Below, one piece after another: positions 1 through 11,560 of a stretch of DNA of 64,000 nucleotides (its first letter is position 1; each line of letters starts with the position of its first letter). The notes beneath the pieces were generated by a model. It was not told the DNA's origin. It saw nothing but the letters and a program-made list of their open reading frames with translations, and did no database searches. This DNA is from Parasphingopyxis marina (lineage in GTDB: Bacteria; Pseudomonadota; Alphaproteobacteria; Sphingomonadales; Sphingomonadaceae), in contig NZ_JACJVJ010000001.1 in the NCBI RefSeq assembly GCF_014237875.1, forward strand, positions 174,501 through 238,500, written 5' to 3'. The translations under genes were made by a program, and so were the position numbers.

Positions 1-1
1 C

Positions 2-715
2 ACGCTCGGCTATGGCACCGGCAATTACAACGAAGCGATGATGGAGCAGATCGCCGATCACGGGAACGGCAACTATGCCTATATCGACAGCGCGATGGAG
101 GCGCACCGGGCGCTCGTGCAGGAGCTGAGTTCGACGCTCTTCACCATTGCCTCGGACGTCAAGATCCAGGTCGAGTTCAACCCCGCCTTTGTCAGCGAAT
201 ATCGCCTGATCGGCTATGAAAACCGGCTGCTGAACGAGGAGGATTTCGACAATGACACGGTCGATGCCGGCGAGATCGGCGCCGGGCACCAGGTAACGGC
301 GCTCTACGAGATCGTGCCCGTCGGCAATGACGGCTGGCTGCCCGAGCGGCATTTCTCGGCCAACCGGACGGCGCCGCAGGGCAGCGATGCGACCGACCTG
401 GCCCATCTGCGCCTGCGCTACAAGCTGCCGGGCGAAGACAGTTCGCGGCTGATCGAGCAGGCGATCGGCGCCGATGCCGTTGCCAATGCCCGGGCGCCGC
501 AGGGCGATATGGCCTTCGTCGCCGCCGTCGCCGCCTTCGGGCAGCGGCTGCGCGGCGATACCTATCTCGGCACGTTCGACTTCGCCGATATCCGGCGGCT
601 GGCGCGCTCCGCGGGCCGGCCCCGGGATTACTGGCGCGGCGAATTCGTCGCGCTCACCGAACTCGCCGAGGCGCGAAGCGCGCCAGGCGGGACCAGCGGG
701 GGAAGCAAGCGCTAG
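2..715 (+). CDS. vWA domain protein, YfbK family (C-terminal part only)
   Basis: The gene enters from the left edge; the frame is open from base 2, and 237 codons are visible up to TAG at 713-715. The first residues (TLGYGTGNYNEAMMEQIADH, then GNGNYAYIDS) are the typical end of the von Willebrand factor A domain in YfbK-like proteins. They are followed by the C-terminal domain found in that family (DUF3520 type). YfbK proteins are usually secreted or membrane-anchored and of unknown function; vWA domains bind ligands through a metal site, which lies upstream of this window. The tail is Ala/Gly/Ser-rich and probably disordered. The internal ATG at 38 is not the true start. The family call is from recognition of the conserved stretch. 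Confidence 0.85.
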   Translation, partial: TLGYGTGNYNEAMMEQIADHGNGNYAYIDSAMEAHRALVQELSSTLFTIASDVKIQVEFNPAFVSEYRLIGYENRLLNEEDFDNDTVDAGEIGAGHQVTALYEIVPVGNDGWLPERHFSANRTAPQGSDATDLAHLRLRYKLPGEDSSRLIEQAIGADAVANARAPQGDMAFVAAVAAFGQRLRGDTYLGTFDFADIRRLARSAGRPRDYWRGEFVALTELAEARSAPGGTSGGSKR

Positions 716-741
716 CCCCGCGCTTCTTCCCCGCTCCGACA

Positions 742-774
742 GGGCGGCCCGCGTTACCCTTGCGCGGGCCGCCC
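742..774 (+). terminator. Perfect GC-rich hairpin after the vWA gene
   Basis: Bases 742-753 and 763-774 are exact reverse complements (12 bp stem, 9-base loop), starting 27 bases after the vWA stop codon. No T-tract follows (C-rich instead), so it is a strong RNA hairpin but not a textbook intrinsic terminator. It may act as a transcript end or a stabilising structure. Confidence 0.55.
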
Positions 775-850
775 ACCCCCGGCATAGGCCTCCGCCAGAT
801 TCGAACATCGACTTCGATCCGTCGATCATGGTCAACCGGAGGCCTTTCTC

Positions 851-1321
851 GTGTCCGACACGCTGCTCTACATCCTGATCGGCCTTGCCGCGCTGATCGT
901 GCTATTCGTCCTCTTCCGCCTGTTCGGTTCCTCGAGCGCCGAAGCGAACAGCGATACAGCGGCGGCTACGCCCGCGGCCGATAGCGCCGCCCCGGCGAAA
1001 GCGGCCGAACCTGCCCCGCCCCCCGCCGCCGAACCCGTTCCGGCCACCGTACCGCCCGCGCCGGTTTCGAGCGGGACCGGCGACGAACTGACCCAGATCA
1101 AGGGCCTCGGCCCCAAGGCGGCCAAGGGCCTTGCCGCGATGGGCGTCACCCGTTTCGACCAGATCGCGGCCTGGAGCGCGGGCGATATCGAGGCGGCCGG
1201 CGCGAAGCTCGGCGGCAGCTTCGCCGACCGCATCGCGCGGGACCGTTGGGTCGAGCAGGCCGGTCTTCTCGCCCGCGGCGAGATCGCGGCCTTCGAGGAA
1301 AAATTCGGCAAGCTCGGCTAG
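851..1321 (+). CDS. Membrane-anchored helix-hairpin-helix protein
   Basis: 156 aa from a GTG start at 851, supported by a GGAGG about 8 bases upstream. Residues about 5-23 form one hydrophobic helix. An Ala/Pro/Glu-rich linker of about 50 residues follows. The last 80 residues hold a helix-hairpin-helix unit (QIKGLGPKAAKGLAAMGVTR, then FDQIAAW and RIARDRWVEQA). The same pattern is known from C-terminal extensions of NuoE-type subunits and from small 'predicted flap endonuclease-1-like' proteins. The HhH fold often binds DNA non-specifically, but here it is tethered to the membrane, so its job is unclear. It stands alone between two hairpin or intergenic regions. Confidence is high for a real gene and moderate for the domain name. 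Confidence 0.8.
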   Translation: MSDTLLYILIGLAALIVLFVLFRLFGSSSAEANSDTAAATPAADSAAPAKAAEPAPPPAAEPVPATVPPAPVSSGTGDELTQIKGLGPKAAKGLAAMGVTRFDQIAAWSAGDIEAAGAKLGGSFADRIARDRWVEQAGLLARGEIAAFEEKFGKLG

Positions 1322-1622
1322 GCGAAGCCCGTTCGACGGTTCCTCCAAAGGTCACGAACGACACGACGCGTCGGTTGAAACTGCCTCGCAAAATTCCGCC
1401 GGCGTGAAATTTTATTTCCCGGCACGGAGACCGGCTGCCGACCGTCGTCCTGGCGACGCAATCCGGACCGGCCTCGCGCATTGCCGATCGCGGCCTGACT
1501 GGGCCCTTCCTTACCCGATCCGCCCCGCTGTAGGACAGGAAAATCGGCCCTTCCGCGCAATCGCCGCTTGACCGGACGCGCACGATGTTCTCAATATGTT
1601 CTTGACAGAGGGAGGCGGGACG
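1322..1622. other. 301-base intergenic region
   Basis: This stretch between the HhH gene and tag has no convincing gene: its open frames are short or antisense, with no ribosome site. It is locally richer in A/T runs than the flanking genes. The only recognisable element is a sigma70-like promoter at its right end, which drives tag. No repeats or RNA gene were seen. Confidence 0.5.
1568..1597 (+). promoter_or_regulatory. Candidate sigma70 promoter of tag
   Basis: TTGACC at 1568-1573 and CAATAT at 1592-1597 are separated by 18 bases, close to the -35/-10 consensus. A start site near 1604 would leave a short leader with the GGGAGGCGGG ribosome site just before ATG 1623. This also argues against the upstream ATG at 1596, which lies inside the -10 box. 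Confidence 0.45.
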
Positions 1623-2207
1623 ATGGCACTGACGGAAGGCAGCGACGGCAAATTGCGGTGCTTCGGCGGATCGCCGGGCAAGGAATTTTACGGCGTCTAT
1701 CATGACGAGGAATGGGGCGTTCCCGTCCATGACGATCGCCTGCTGTTCGAGATGCTGATCCTGGAAGGCGCGCAGGCCGGGCTGAGCTGGGAGACGATCC
1801 TCAAGAAGCGCGAAGGCTATCGCGCCGCCTTTCACGGCTTCGACATCGCCAGGGTCGCTGCGATGACCGACGAGGAACTGGAGACGCTGCGCGAGGATCC
1901 GGGCATCGTCCGCAACCGGCTGAAAATCTATTCCACGCGCAAGAACGCGCTCGCCTTTATCGCCATGCAAAAGGAATATGGCAGCTTCGACGCCTGGCTC
2001 TGGGGCCATGTCGACGGCCAGCCGGTCGTGAGCCGCCCGAAAAGCTTCGCCGAGCTACCGGCCTCGACGCCGCTATCCGACACGATCTCGAAAGCGCTGA
2101 AGAAACGCGGCATGAGCTTTGTCGGCACGACGATCATCTACGCCTATCTGCAGGCGACCGGCGTGGTGAACGATCATATCAAGGGATGTCACCGCTATCC
2201 GGGCTAG
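1623..2207 (+). CDS. tag: DNA-3-methyladenine glycosylase I
   Basis: Base-excision repair enzyme that removes 3-methyladenine from alkylated DNA. 194 aa from ATG 1623, which has GGGAGGCGGG directly upstream; an in-frame ATG nine codons earlier overlaps the promoter -10. The Tag hallmarks are all present: the YHDEEWGVP block, LEGAQAGLSW with the conserved acidic residue E48, a KALKKRGMSFVGTTI-type block and the C-terminal NDHIKGCHRYPG. The zinc-site residues known from E. coli Tag correspond to C13, H27, H185 and C189. Length matches the family (about 187 aa in E. coli). It is monocistronic and converges on the methyltransferase gene with a 3-base gap. Confidence 0.97.
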   Translation: MALTEGSDGKLRCFGGSPGKEFYGVYHDEEWGVPVHDDRLLFEMLILEGAQAGLSWETILKKREGYRAAFHGFDIARVAAMTDEELETLREDPGIVRNRLKIYSTRKNALAFIAMQKEYGSFDAWLWGHVDGQPVVSRPKSFAELPASTPLSDTISKALKKRGMSFVGTTIIYAYLQATGVVNDHIKGCHRYPG

Positions 2208-2210
2208 GGC

Positions 2211-3032
2211 CTATTCCGGCTTGCGGAACCGCATCACGAACTGGTCGGTATGGCCGCGCACGCTGTCGTCGAAAACGGGCAGCGTGCGATCGTCCCCGGC
2301 GTTGCGCAGCACCCGGCTTTCGCCGACAAATTCGAAGCCCGCGGCCTCGACCTGCCGGCGCACCTCGGCCGCGTCGATGCGGTGCAGACTTTCGGTGTCC
2401 CGCATTCCCGATCCCTCCTCGGCGGCGTGATCGACGATGAACCAGGTGCCGCCGGGGCGCAGCATGGCAAACACCGCCGCGTTCAGCCGGGCGGGATCGT
2501 AATGGCCCATGAACTCGTCGGGATAGTCGTGATAATTTTGCGACGTCCAGACCATATCGAGCGGTTCGGGGGCGGACAGATCGGGGGTCGGCTGCACCTC
2601 GACGGTGATGTTGGTGAAGGGCGGGCTTTCGACTAGCTCGCGCAGGCGGCGGACGTCCGAGACCGCGACATCGGCATAGTTTTTCGGCCAGACCGCATAG
2701 ACATGGCCCTCGGGCCCCACGATCAGGCTGAACAGCCGCGTCCAATATCCGCCGCCCGGGATGAGATCGAGCACCCGATCCCCGGGCCGGAGCCCCGAAA
2801 AGGCGATCAGCTCCCCGGGCCGGCGGCGCTCGTCGCGCCCGAAATGATAGGCGCGCGCGGGATCGGCGATGGCGGCACTGACATAATCGGGAACCGGGAC
2901 GGGGTCGCTGATTTCTCCCGGCGCGAATTCGGTCTGCGGCTCGTCGCCCGGCGCCTCGCCCGTGCCGCCGCAACCGGCGAGCATCCCCGTCATCGCCAAA
3001 GCCAGCGCGGCACGCCCGATCCTGGATTTCAT
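2211..3032 (-). CDS. SAM-dependent methyltransferase-like lipoprotein (COG4798 type)
   Basis: 273 aa. The N-terminus is a lipoprotein signal with the lipobox LAGC (lipidated Cys at residue 21). The mature part has a class I methyltransferase fold with the motif I-like stretch VLDLIPGGGYWTRLF, followed by an NYHDYP block and FIVDHAAEEGSG. This combination is typical of the periplasmic 'predicted methyltransferase' COG4798, whose substrate is unknown. An exported methyltransferase is odd because SAM is cytoplasmic, so the fold may serve another role. It lies downstream of a small lipoprotein gene and gyrB on the same strand, with about 90 bases between it and the lipoprotein stop. Confidence 0.85.
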   Translation of the reverse strand: MKSRIGRAALALAMTGMLAGCGGTGEAPGDEPQTEFAPGEISDPVPVPDYVSAAIADPARAYHFGRDERRRPGELIAFSGLRPGDRVLDLIPGGGYWTRLFSLIVGPEGHVYAVWPKNYADVAVSDVRRLRELVESPPFTNITVEVQPTPDLSAPEPLDMVWTSQNYHDYPDEFMGHYDPARLNAAVFAMLRPGGTWFIVDHAAEEGSGMRDTESLHRIDAAEVRRQVEAAGFEFVGESRVLRNAGDDRTLPVFDDSVRGHTDQFVMRFRKPE

Positions 3033-3122
3033 GGGTTCGCCTCCTCTTTGCAGGAAGCCTGGCAGGAAGACGGGGGCGAAGCAGCCGCGCTTCGACCAAG
3101 GCCGGAAAGCGTTCGATAGGGG

Positions 3123-6068
<2,946 letters not shown>

Positions 6069-6083
<15 letters not shown>

Positions 6084-6102
6084 GCAAATCGGGGTTTTTT
6101 TT
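6069..6102 (+). terminator. Hairpin with T-run, oriented on the plus strand
   Basis: ACCCCGA (6069-6075) pairs with TCGGGGT (6089-6095), and a run of T continues to 6102. Read on the plus strand this looks like an intrinsic terminator, yet both flanking genes are on the minus strand. It could stop antisense transcription leaving gyrB, or simply overlap the gyrB promoter. Confidence 0.4.
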
Positions 6103-6119
6103 GGGGATGACAGGCGGCG

Positions 6120-7241
6120 CTAGCCGAGCGCCAGACACGCGCCGAAATCGGCGGTTTCGGGGCGCCGGGCAGCCAACCAGCGAGCCGCGTCGAGCGTCGC
6201 GCCCTCAAAGGCGGGCGATGCGTCCAGATTATCGCCATCGCCAAGCGCCGCGGCATAGGCAAGGACGTAATTTTCAGGCGGCAGGGCGAGGAGGCAGGGG
6301 ATCGCCGCCGGCGCCGCACTATGCTCGATCTCGGCGGCCATCTGTGCACCGGTATAATAGCCCAGCTCGCCAAAAGCGCCGTCGAAAGCCAGGCCGTAAA
6401 TGCCCGGAAACCGCTCCGCGACCCCTTCCGGATCCCGGACCAGCGCTTCGGTCATATAATCGAACAAACGGAAATTATACCGGAGATGACGGAAATTCCG
6501 GCGCGCGAGATCCCGCGCGAAACGCGTATAGCGGCCCTCCCCGGAAAGTTGCCGCATATCGGCGATATGCGCCGCGCTGCCCTCAAGCGCCAGGCCGGCG
6601 AACATGTGATCCAGCGCCTGTTCAAGCGTCCCCACCTCCTCGAATTCGGCCATGGGCTGCATCGCGAACCGATGCTGGATCGCATGGTAGGTTTCATGTG
6701 CGATCAGCAGGACGACCGCTTCATACTCCTCGCCGATATTTGCAGCGAGGCAGGGAATATCGACGAAGAACACCCCGTCGCGGGAGAAGCCGCCGCAGGA
6801 GAAGCTCGCCCCGGCCAGCACGGCCTGGCCATCGAATACGAGGTCGGCCGGCATATACGGCTCCAATATCTCGGCCACGCGCTCGCCAATCTCTTCGTGG
6901 CGCTGCGCGAGATAGGCGATGGCCTCCACCATATCTTCCCGCCGCTCCACGAGCGCGGAGAAGCGGAAGGGATCGGGATCGGGCGCCTCGCAACGCGCGA
7001 TCGAACGCAGTCCGGCCAGATAATTTTCCAGAGTGAATTGCGGGCCGAATTCGCGGTGATGGGCAAGCTGGGTCCGGAGCAGCGAAGAACTGGCAAACTC
7101 TGCTTCGTCGATCGCATCGCCCGAACAGGCGATCTCCAGCAGCCGTTCCGCGCTGGCAATGTCGATCGCGATCGATGGACGTTCGGCAGCGGCCGGCGCG
7201 AACCAGGCCAGGGCGATCAGGGCGAACGGAACCAAGCGCAT
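6120..7241 (-). CDS. Secreted HExxH putative zinc peptidase (DUF5700-like)
   Basis: 373 aa from ATG 7241, which has GGGAG about 6 bases upstream. Residues 1-19 form a Sec signal peptide ending APAAA. In the middle LIAHETYHAIQHRF contains HExxH, the zinc-binding and catalytic motif of gluzincin-type metallopeptidases, followed about 30 residues later by a Glu-rich helix (TLEQALDHMFAGLALEGSAA) that could give the third ligand. The layout resembles DUF5700 putative zinc-dependent proteases; that family name is from memory of the pattern and uncertain. The gene sits 43 bases downstream of recF and upstream of gyrB, so it is probably in the replication operon without an evident link to replication. 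Base composition is somewhat less GC-rich than its neighbours. Confidence 0.7.
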   Translation of the reverse strand: MRLVPFALIALAWFAPAAAERPSIAIDIASAERLLEIACSGDAIDEAEFASSSLLRTQLAHHREFGPQFTLENYLAGLRSIARCEAPDPDPFRFSALVERREDMVEAIAYLAQRHEEIGERVAEILEPYMPADLVFDGQAVLAGASFSCGGFSRDGVFFVDIPCLAANIGEEYEAVVLLIAHETYHAIQHRFAMQPMAEFEEVGTLEQALDHMFAGLALEGSAAHIADMRQLSGEGRYTRFARDLARRNFRHLRYNFRLFDYMTEALVRDPEGVAERFPGIYGLAFDGAFGELGYYTGAQMAAEIEHSAAPAAIPCLLALPPENYVLAYAAALGDGDNLDASPAFEGATLDAARWLAARRPETADFGACLALG

Positions 7242-7284
7242 AGATCTCTCCCAACTCGATGGGTCGGGCAGGCGCGCCCGGAAC

Positions 7285-8373
7285 TCAACGGATTGCGATT
7301 GAGCTTCCGACGGATGTCGTAGTGATGTCAAGCCGGGTCGCGGCGGCCCCTGCCTCCGCGAACAGCGCCTCCTCGGTGCCCGTCATCCACACCTGCCCGC
7401 CGCCCGACAGCCGCTGGAACAACGCCGCGCGGCGCAGCGGATCGAGATGGGCGGCGACCTCGTCGAGCAGCAGGATCGGACGGCGGCCGGCGCGCGACGC
7501 GACGAGATCGGCATGGGCAAGGACGATGGCGAGCAGCAGCGCCTTCTGTTCGCCCGTGGAGCAATACTCCGCGGCCTGACCCTTGGCGACATGGGTGACG
7601 GCGAGATCGCTCCTGTGCGGGCCTTCCAAGGTGCGTCCGGCGGCCCGGTCCCGGTCTCGCCCCCGGGCAAGCGCGGCGGCAAGATCGTCGCTTCCCGCGC
7701 CGCCTTCGATCGCCAGCGCGGCGCGGGCGAACGGGCCTTCGGGCTGGGCGGCCAGAACATCGCCGAGCGCTTCGATGGTCCGCGCGCGCGCGGCGGCGAG
7801 CGGCGCGCCATGTTCGGCCATCTGCGCCTCGAGCGCCGTGCACCAGTCGGCATCGAGCGGCCCCTCGCCGGCAAGCAGCCGGTTGCGCGCGCGCATCGCC
7901 GCCTCGTAGCGCGAGGCGTGGCGGGCATGGCCGGGCTCCAGCGCCAGCACCAGCCGGTCCAGAAAGGCGCGGCGGCCCGAAGGCGCCTCCGCGAACAGCC
8001 GGTCCATCGCCGGGGTGAGCCAGAGGATCGAGAGCCATTCGGAGAGCGCCGTCGCCGGAGCATGGGCCCCGTTGATCCGCACCTGCCGCCGCTCGGGCGC
8101 CTGGGGGCTCGCCCCGGTGCCGATTTCGATCTCGCCGCCCTCCGCCACCGCGCGCACCGCGACCGCGAAACCGCCGGGCCCGCCCTGCCGCGCCATCTCG
8201 GAAAGCTTCGCGCGCCTGAGGCCGCGGCCGGGCGCGAGCAGCGATACCGCTTCGAGGATATTGGTCTTGCCCGCGCCATTCTCGCCGGTCAGCACGACAA
8301 AGCCGTCGCCCGGCTCGACCAGCGCTTGCGGGTAGGACCGGAAGTCGGTGAGGGCGAGGCGGGAGACGCTCAT
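7285..8373 (-). CDS. recF: DNA replication and repair protein RecF
   Basis: SMC-like ATPase that helps RecO and RecR load RecA at single-strand gaps. 362 aa, family length. Walker A is GENGAGKT at residues 30-37. The ABC-type signature region reads [12 protein letters not shown] and Walker B reads [13 protein letters not shown]. The N-terminus ([11 protein letters not shown]) is typical, matching the LxNFR start of the family. It lies between the phosphatase-like gene (32-base gap) and the HExxH peptidase gene. Confidence 0.97.
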   Translation of the reverse strand: MSVSRLALTDFRSYPQALVEPGDGFVVLTGENGAGKTNILEAVSLLAPGRGLRRAKLSEMARQGGPGGFAVAVRAVAEGGEIEIGTGASPQAPERRQVRINGAHAPATALSEWLSILWLTPAMDRLFAEAPSGRRAFLDRLVLALEPGHARHASRYEAAMRARNRLLAGEGPLDADWCTALEAQMAEHGAPLAAARARTIEALGDVLAAQPEGPFARAALAIEGGAGSDDLAAALARGRDRDRAAGRTLEGPHRSDLAVTHVAKGQAAEYCSTGEQKALLLAIVLAHADLVASRAGRRPILLLDEVAAHLDPLRRAALFQRLSGGGQVWMTGTEEALFAEAGAAATRLDITTTSVGSSIAIR

Positions 8374-8405
8374 GGCGTAGCGTTAGCGGGCGCCGCGGCG
8401 CGAGC

Positions 8406-8843
8406 CTAGCCGCGATTCATGAATTCCCGCCACACGGCATCGGGCTCCCAGTCCCCGGGCAAAGGGTCCGCCGGATCCTCGCCCGCCCAATCCGGCCGCA
8501 CTTTCCGGTACCGGTGGAGGAACGCCGAAACGCGGTAATTGGCAATGCAATGGACATGGGCCGTGCCGCCGCCCAGCGCGTCCATCGCCTCGCGAAAGGC
8601 CAGGAAATCATCTTCCCCGGGCGCCGCGAAATCGACCGGGATGGCGATATAGGCGATGCCCAGCCCGCCGAGAATCTCGGCTTCCTCGGGCACCGCATGG
8701 GGGCTGTCGGGCATAGCGAGATTGATCACGGTTTCGACCCCGGCCTCGCCGAGCAGGCGCAACTGATCGGGCGACGGCTGGCCCGACGTCGTCAGCTCCG
8801 GGCTCAGCCGGCGAAAATTATAGATGCCGGCTTCGTCGAGCAT
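8406..8843 (-). CDS. Protein tyrosine phosphatase-like protein with shortened active-site loop
   Basis: 145 aa. The fold is that of small dual-specificity phosphatase-like proteins: a start with YNFRRLSPELTTSGQPSPDQ, then GVETVINLAMPDS and a loop with VHCIANYRVSAF. The canonical phosphatase loop is HCx5R; here Cys99 and Arg104 are separated by only four residues (C-IANY-R). Either the loop is a known variant of this subfamily or activity is lost or altered. A general-acid Asp could be D71 or D78-D79. The gene starts 7 bases after the dnaN stop and ends 32 bases before recF, so it is embedded in the dnaN-recF operon. No substrate is known. Confidence 0.75.
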   Translation of the reverse strand: MLDEAGIYNFRRLSPELTTSGQPSPDQLRLLGEAGVETVINLAMPDSPHAVPEEAEILGGLGIAYIAIPVDFAAPGEDDFLAFREAMDALGGGTAHVHCIANYRVSAFLHRYRKVRPDWAGEDPADPLPGDWEPDAVWREFMNRG

Positions 8844-8850
8844 CGCGGGC

Positions 8851-9963
8851 TCACACCCGCATCGGCATCAGCACGTAGAGCGCGGCGGCCTTGTCGTTTT
8901 CGCGGATCAGGGTCGGCGCCGCGGCGTCCGCGAGATGCACCTCGATATCGTCGCCGTGAAGCTGGCCGAGGATATCGAGCAGGTAGCGGGCGTTGAAGCC
9001 GATTTCGAAACCGTCGGCGCCATAGGCTCCGGCGACCTCTTCCGATGCCGTGCCGTTTTCCGGCGAGGTGACGGTGAGCGTGATCTTGTCGGTGTCGAGC
9101 CCCATCTTCACGGCGCGGGTCTTTTCGGTGGCGATCGTCGCGACGCGATCGACGCCTTCCTCGAAGGCGCGCGGATCGATCTTCAGCAGCTTGTCGTTCC
9201 CGGTCGGGATGACCCGGTTATAATCGGGGAAGGTGCCGTCGATCAGCTTGGAGGTCATCACCGCCGTGCCGAGCCCGAAGCGGATCTTGCCGTCGGACAG
9301 CGCGACCTCGACCGTGCCGTCGAGCTCGTCGAGCATCTTGCGCAATTCGGCCACGCATTTGCGGGGGATGATCACGTCGGGCATGCCTTCGGCGCCGTCG
9401 GGCCGCGCGATCGTGTAGCGGGCGAGGCGGTGGCCGTCGGTCGCCGCCGCCTTCATCACCGGCTGATCGTCGTCCGATACGTGTACGAAAATGCCATTGA
9501 GATAGTAGCGGGTTTCCTCGGTCGAGATCGCGAAGCGCGTCTTGTCGATCATGTCGCGCAGCGTCGCCGCGGGCAGTTCGAACGTCGTCGGCAGCTCGCC
9601 CTCGGCGATCACCGGGAAATCGTCGCGCGGCAGGGTCGACAGGTTGAACCGGGCGCGGCCGGCATTGACGGCCATCTTGCCTTCGGCCGCTTCGAGCGAG
9701 ACCTGGCTGCCCTCGGGCAGCTTGCGCGCGATATCGAACAATGTGTGCGCCGAAACCGTGGTCGCGCCGGCCTGCTCCACCTGCGCATCGACCGTCTCGA
9801 CGATCTGGAGATCGAGGTCGGTCGCCATCAGCTTCAGTCCGCCGCCGTCGACAGCCTCTATCAGGACGTTCGAGAGGATCGGAATCGTGTTCCGCCGCTC
9901 GACCACCGATTGGACATGGCCAAGGCTTTTGAGAAGCACTGCCCGTTCAATCGTCGCTTTCAT
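8851..9963 (-). CDS. dnaN: DNA polymerase III subunit beta (sliding clamp)
   Basis: Ring-shaped processivity clamp that tethers Pol III and partners to DNA. 370 aa, the usual length, with three clamp domains. It starts MKATIERAVLLKSLGHVQSV and ends ALYVLMPMRV, the conserved last strand next to the peptide-binding pocket. AGGGG lies about 7 bases before ATG 9963. It is the first gene of a minus-strand run dnaN, phosphatase-like gene, recF, peptidase, gyrB. dnaA, often adjacent in other bacteria, is absent from this window. Confidence 0.99.
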   Translation of the reverse strand: MKATIERAVLLKSLGHVQSVVERRNTIPILSNVLIEAVDGGGLKLMATDLDLQIVETVDAQVEQAGATTVSAHTLFDIARKLPEGSQVSLEAAEGKMAVNAGRARFNLSTLPRDDFPVIAEGELPTTFELPAATLRDMIDKTRFAISTEETRYYLNGIFVHVSDDDQPVMKAAATDGHRLARYTIARPDGAEGMPDVIIPRKCVAELRKMLDELDGTVEVALSDGKIRFGLGTAVMTSKLIDGTFPDYNRVIPTGNDKLLKIDPRAFEEGVDRVATIATEKTRAVKMGLDTDKITLTVTSPENGTASEEVAGAYGADGFEIGFNARYLLDILGQLHGDDIEVHLADAAAPTLIRENDKAAALYVLMPMRV

Positions 9964-10040
9964 CGCAATCCCCTGCGCACCGCATCATCGTTGAAGAATG
10001 GACGAAATGTCCTGCCCTGCCTGCCGCGATATGGCAAGGA

Positions 10041-10070
10041 AAAGGGGCCGCGGCGCAAGTCCGCGGCCCC
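10041..10070 (-). terminator. Intrinsic terminator of the outer-membrane barrel gene
   Basis: A perfect 10 bp stem (10044-10053 with 10061-10070, 7-base loop) lies about 30 bases past the stop of the 10102-10788 gene. On the minus strand the stem is followed by a T run (complement of AAA at 10041-10043 and of the further A-rich bases to its left). It separates this gene from dnaN. Confidence 0.75.
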
Positions 10071-10101
10071 CGATTGAGCAAGATTCCTGTGGATAGGGCG
10101 G

Positions 10102-10788
10102 CTAGAAGCGCAGCCCCACCCCGGCGACGACCTGATGCCGGTCGGTATTCACATCAAAGTCGTTGAAGTTCGCCGTATTGCCGCCGACGGTGACGTCGAG
10201 ATCGCTATAATTGGAATAGCGATATTCGACCTTGCCGTAGACATTGCTGCCGATCAGATATTCGACGCCGGCCCCGACGCGAAACCCGTCGAGCGTGGCA
10301 TCGAAATCCTGGGCGAAGCCCGCGCCGTCATCGGCATCGAGGCCGAACCGGGCGTTGGTATAGCCGCCCTTGGCATAGAGCAGCGCATTGGGGCTGATCG
10401 CCGCGCCGATCCGCGCACCGACATAGAGATCGCGCTCCGCCTCGAAGGAGAGGCGGCTGCCTGCGCCGAGCGTATCATTCTCGCTCTCGCCGGCGGTGGA
10501 ATCGGTCACTTCGCCCTCGATGCCGAACACGATCGTGTCGCTGACCGGCATGTCGTAACCGGCGCCGATGCCGTAGAGGAAGCCGTCGACTCCCTCGCCG
10601 CTGCCATCGTCGAACCGGTCCTGCGTGCCGGGCGAGAAATCGCCGTCATTATCGGCGCTGGTATTGTCGTAACCCCCAAGCGCTTCGATCCGGAAGCCGG
10701 AGAAATTCTCGGCATTCGATTGCGCCATCGCGGGCGCGGAAACGCCGGCCACGAGGACGGGAATGAGAAAAAGCGTACGCATTTTCAT
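10102..10788 (-). CDS. Outer-membrane beta-barrel protein (OmpA/opacity-like)
   Basis: 228 aa. Residues 1-22 form a signal peptide cut after AMA. The mature part alternates polar and aromatic residues typical of an 8-strand barrel (FRIEALGGYDN, DLYVGARIGAAI, LLYAKGGYTNARF, VYGKVEYRYSNYSD) and ends in VVAGVGLRF, the C-terminal aromatic signal for BAM insertion. This is the Omp25/Omp31/opacity-type family widespread in alphaproteobacteria, with structural or pore roles. A strong AAGGAG site precedes ATG 10788, and a terminator follows, so it is a well-expressed single-gene unit. Its leader contains a small hairpin (CCCC-GATCAA-GGGG). Confidence 0.9.
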   Translation of the reverse strand: MKMRTLFLIPVLVAGVSAPAMAQSNAENFSGFRIEALGGYDNTSADNDGDFSPGTQDRFDDGSGEGVDGFLYGIGAGYDMPVSDTIVFGIEGEVTDSTAGESENDTLGAGSRLSFEAERDLYVGARIGAAISPNALLYAKGGYTNARFGLDADDGAGFAQDFDATLDGFRVGAGVEYLIGSNVYGKVEYRYSNYSDLDVTVGGNTANFNDFDVNTDRHQVVAGVGLRF

Positions 10789-10915
10789 AAAGCTCCTTAA
10801 ACTCTTACACGACCCCTTGATCGGGGCCTCCCACCAAGCGAACGACGCACCGGATTTGTTTCATGAACCCCAGATAAACGGCGGTTTTCTGTTGCTTTTG
10901 GAGCACGCTTTGCGG

Positions 10916-11560
10916 ATGAGCCGTGGCATGAGCAGGCCCGGCCGTCTCTTTATCGCCCGTCATGGCGAAACCGTGTTCAATGCCGCCGCGCGGTTGCAGG
11001 GCGACAATCTTCATACGCCGCTGACGCGCGCCGGCTTCGCCCAGGCCGATCGGATGGGCGAGGCGCTGCGGGGCGTGCTGGGCGCGAAGCCGGATATCCG
11101 GCTCTGGGCGTCCGACAGCGGCCGCGCGCTCCAGACCCTGGCCGTGATTGCCGAACATCTGGAGCTCGACTGGCACGACGCGCGGCGCGACCCGCGGCTC
11201 GTCGAGATCGACATGGGAAGCTGGGGCGGGCGCTATTATGCCGATGTCGTTGCCGAGCATGGCGCCGTCGTCGATGCCGAGACCCGGCTGCTGAGGCCGG
11301 CGCCCGACGGCGAAATCTATCCCGCCATCGCCCGCCGCGTCTCGGCCTGGTTTGCCGAACATGGAGAGGCGCCCGGCGACAAGCTCGTCATCATGCACGG
11401 CATATCGAGCCGCGTCCTGCGCGGCGTGCTGCTGGGCCTCGATCCGCTCGCGGCCTATGACGCGCCGGTCGCCCCCGGGCTTCCCCAGGGCTCGGTCACC
11501 TGCATAGAGCAAGGCCGGGAAACGATCGTGGTCGAAGGAAGCGGCGGGGAACGCGCATGA
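10916..11560 (+). CDS. Histidine phosphatase family protein
   Basis: 214 aa from ATG 10916 (GGAG 13 bases upstream); an alternative start is ATG 10928. The RHG motif of the phosphoglycerate mutase-like superfamily is FIARHGETVFN, with the phospho-accepting His at residue 16. The second catalytic His lies in IMHGISSRVLRGV near the C-terminus, and an acidic residue sits in the LVEIDMGSWGG block. It may be a phosphoglycerate mutase-like or alpha-ribazole phosphatase-like enzyme; the substrate cannot be told from sequence. Its stop overlaps the start of the next gene (ATGA at 11557-11560), so the two are translationally coupled. Confidence 0.9.
   Translation: MSRGMSRPGRLFIARHGETVFNAAARLQGDNLHTPLTRAGFAQADRMGEALRGVLGAKPDIRLWASDSGRALQTLAVIAEHLELDWHDARRDPRLVEIDMGSWGGRYYADVVAEHGAVVDAETRLLRPAPDGEIYPAIARRVSAWFAEHGEAPGDKLVIMHGISSRVLRGVLLGLDPLAAYDAPVAPGLPQGSVTCIEQGRETIVVEGSGGERA

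Noticed and set aside
1596-1622. Nine extra N-terminal codons for tag
   Set aside because: The ATG lies in the -10 box and the ribosome site is placed for ATG 1623.
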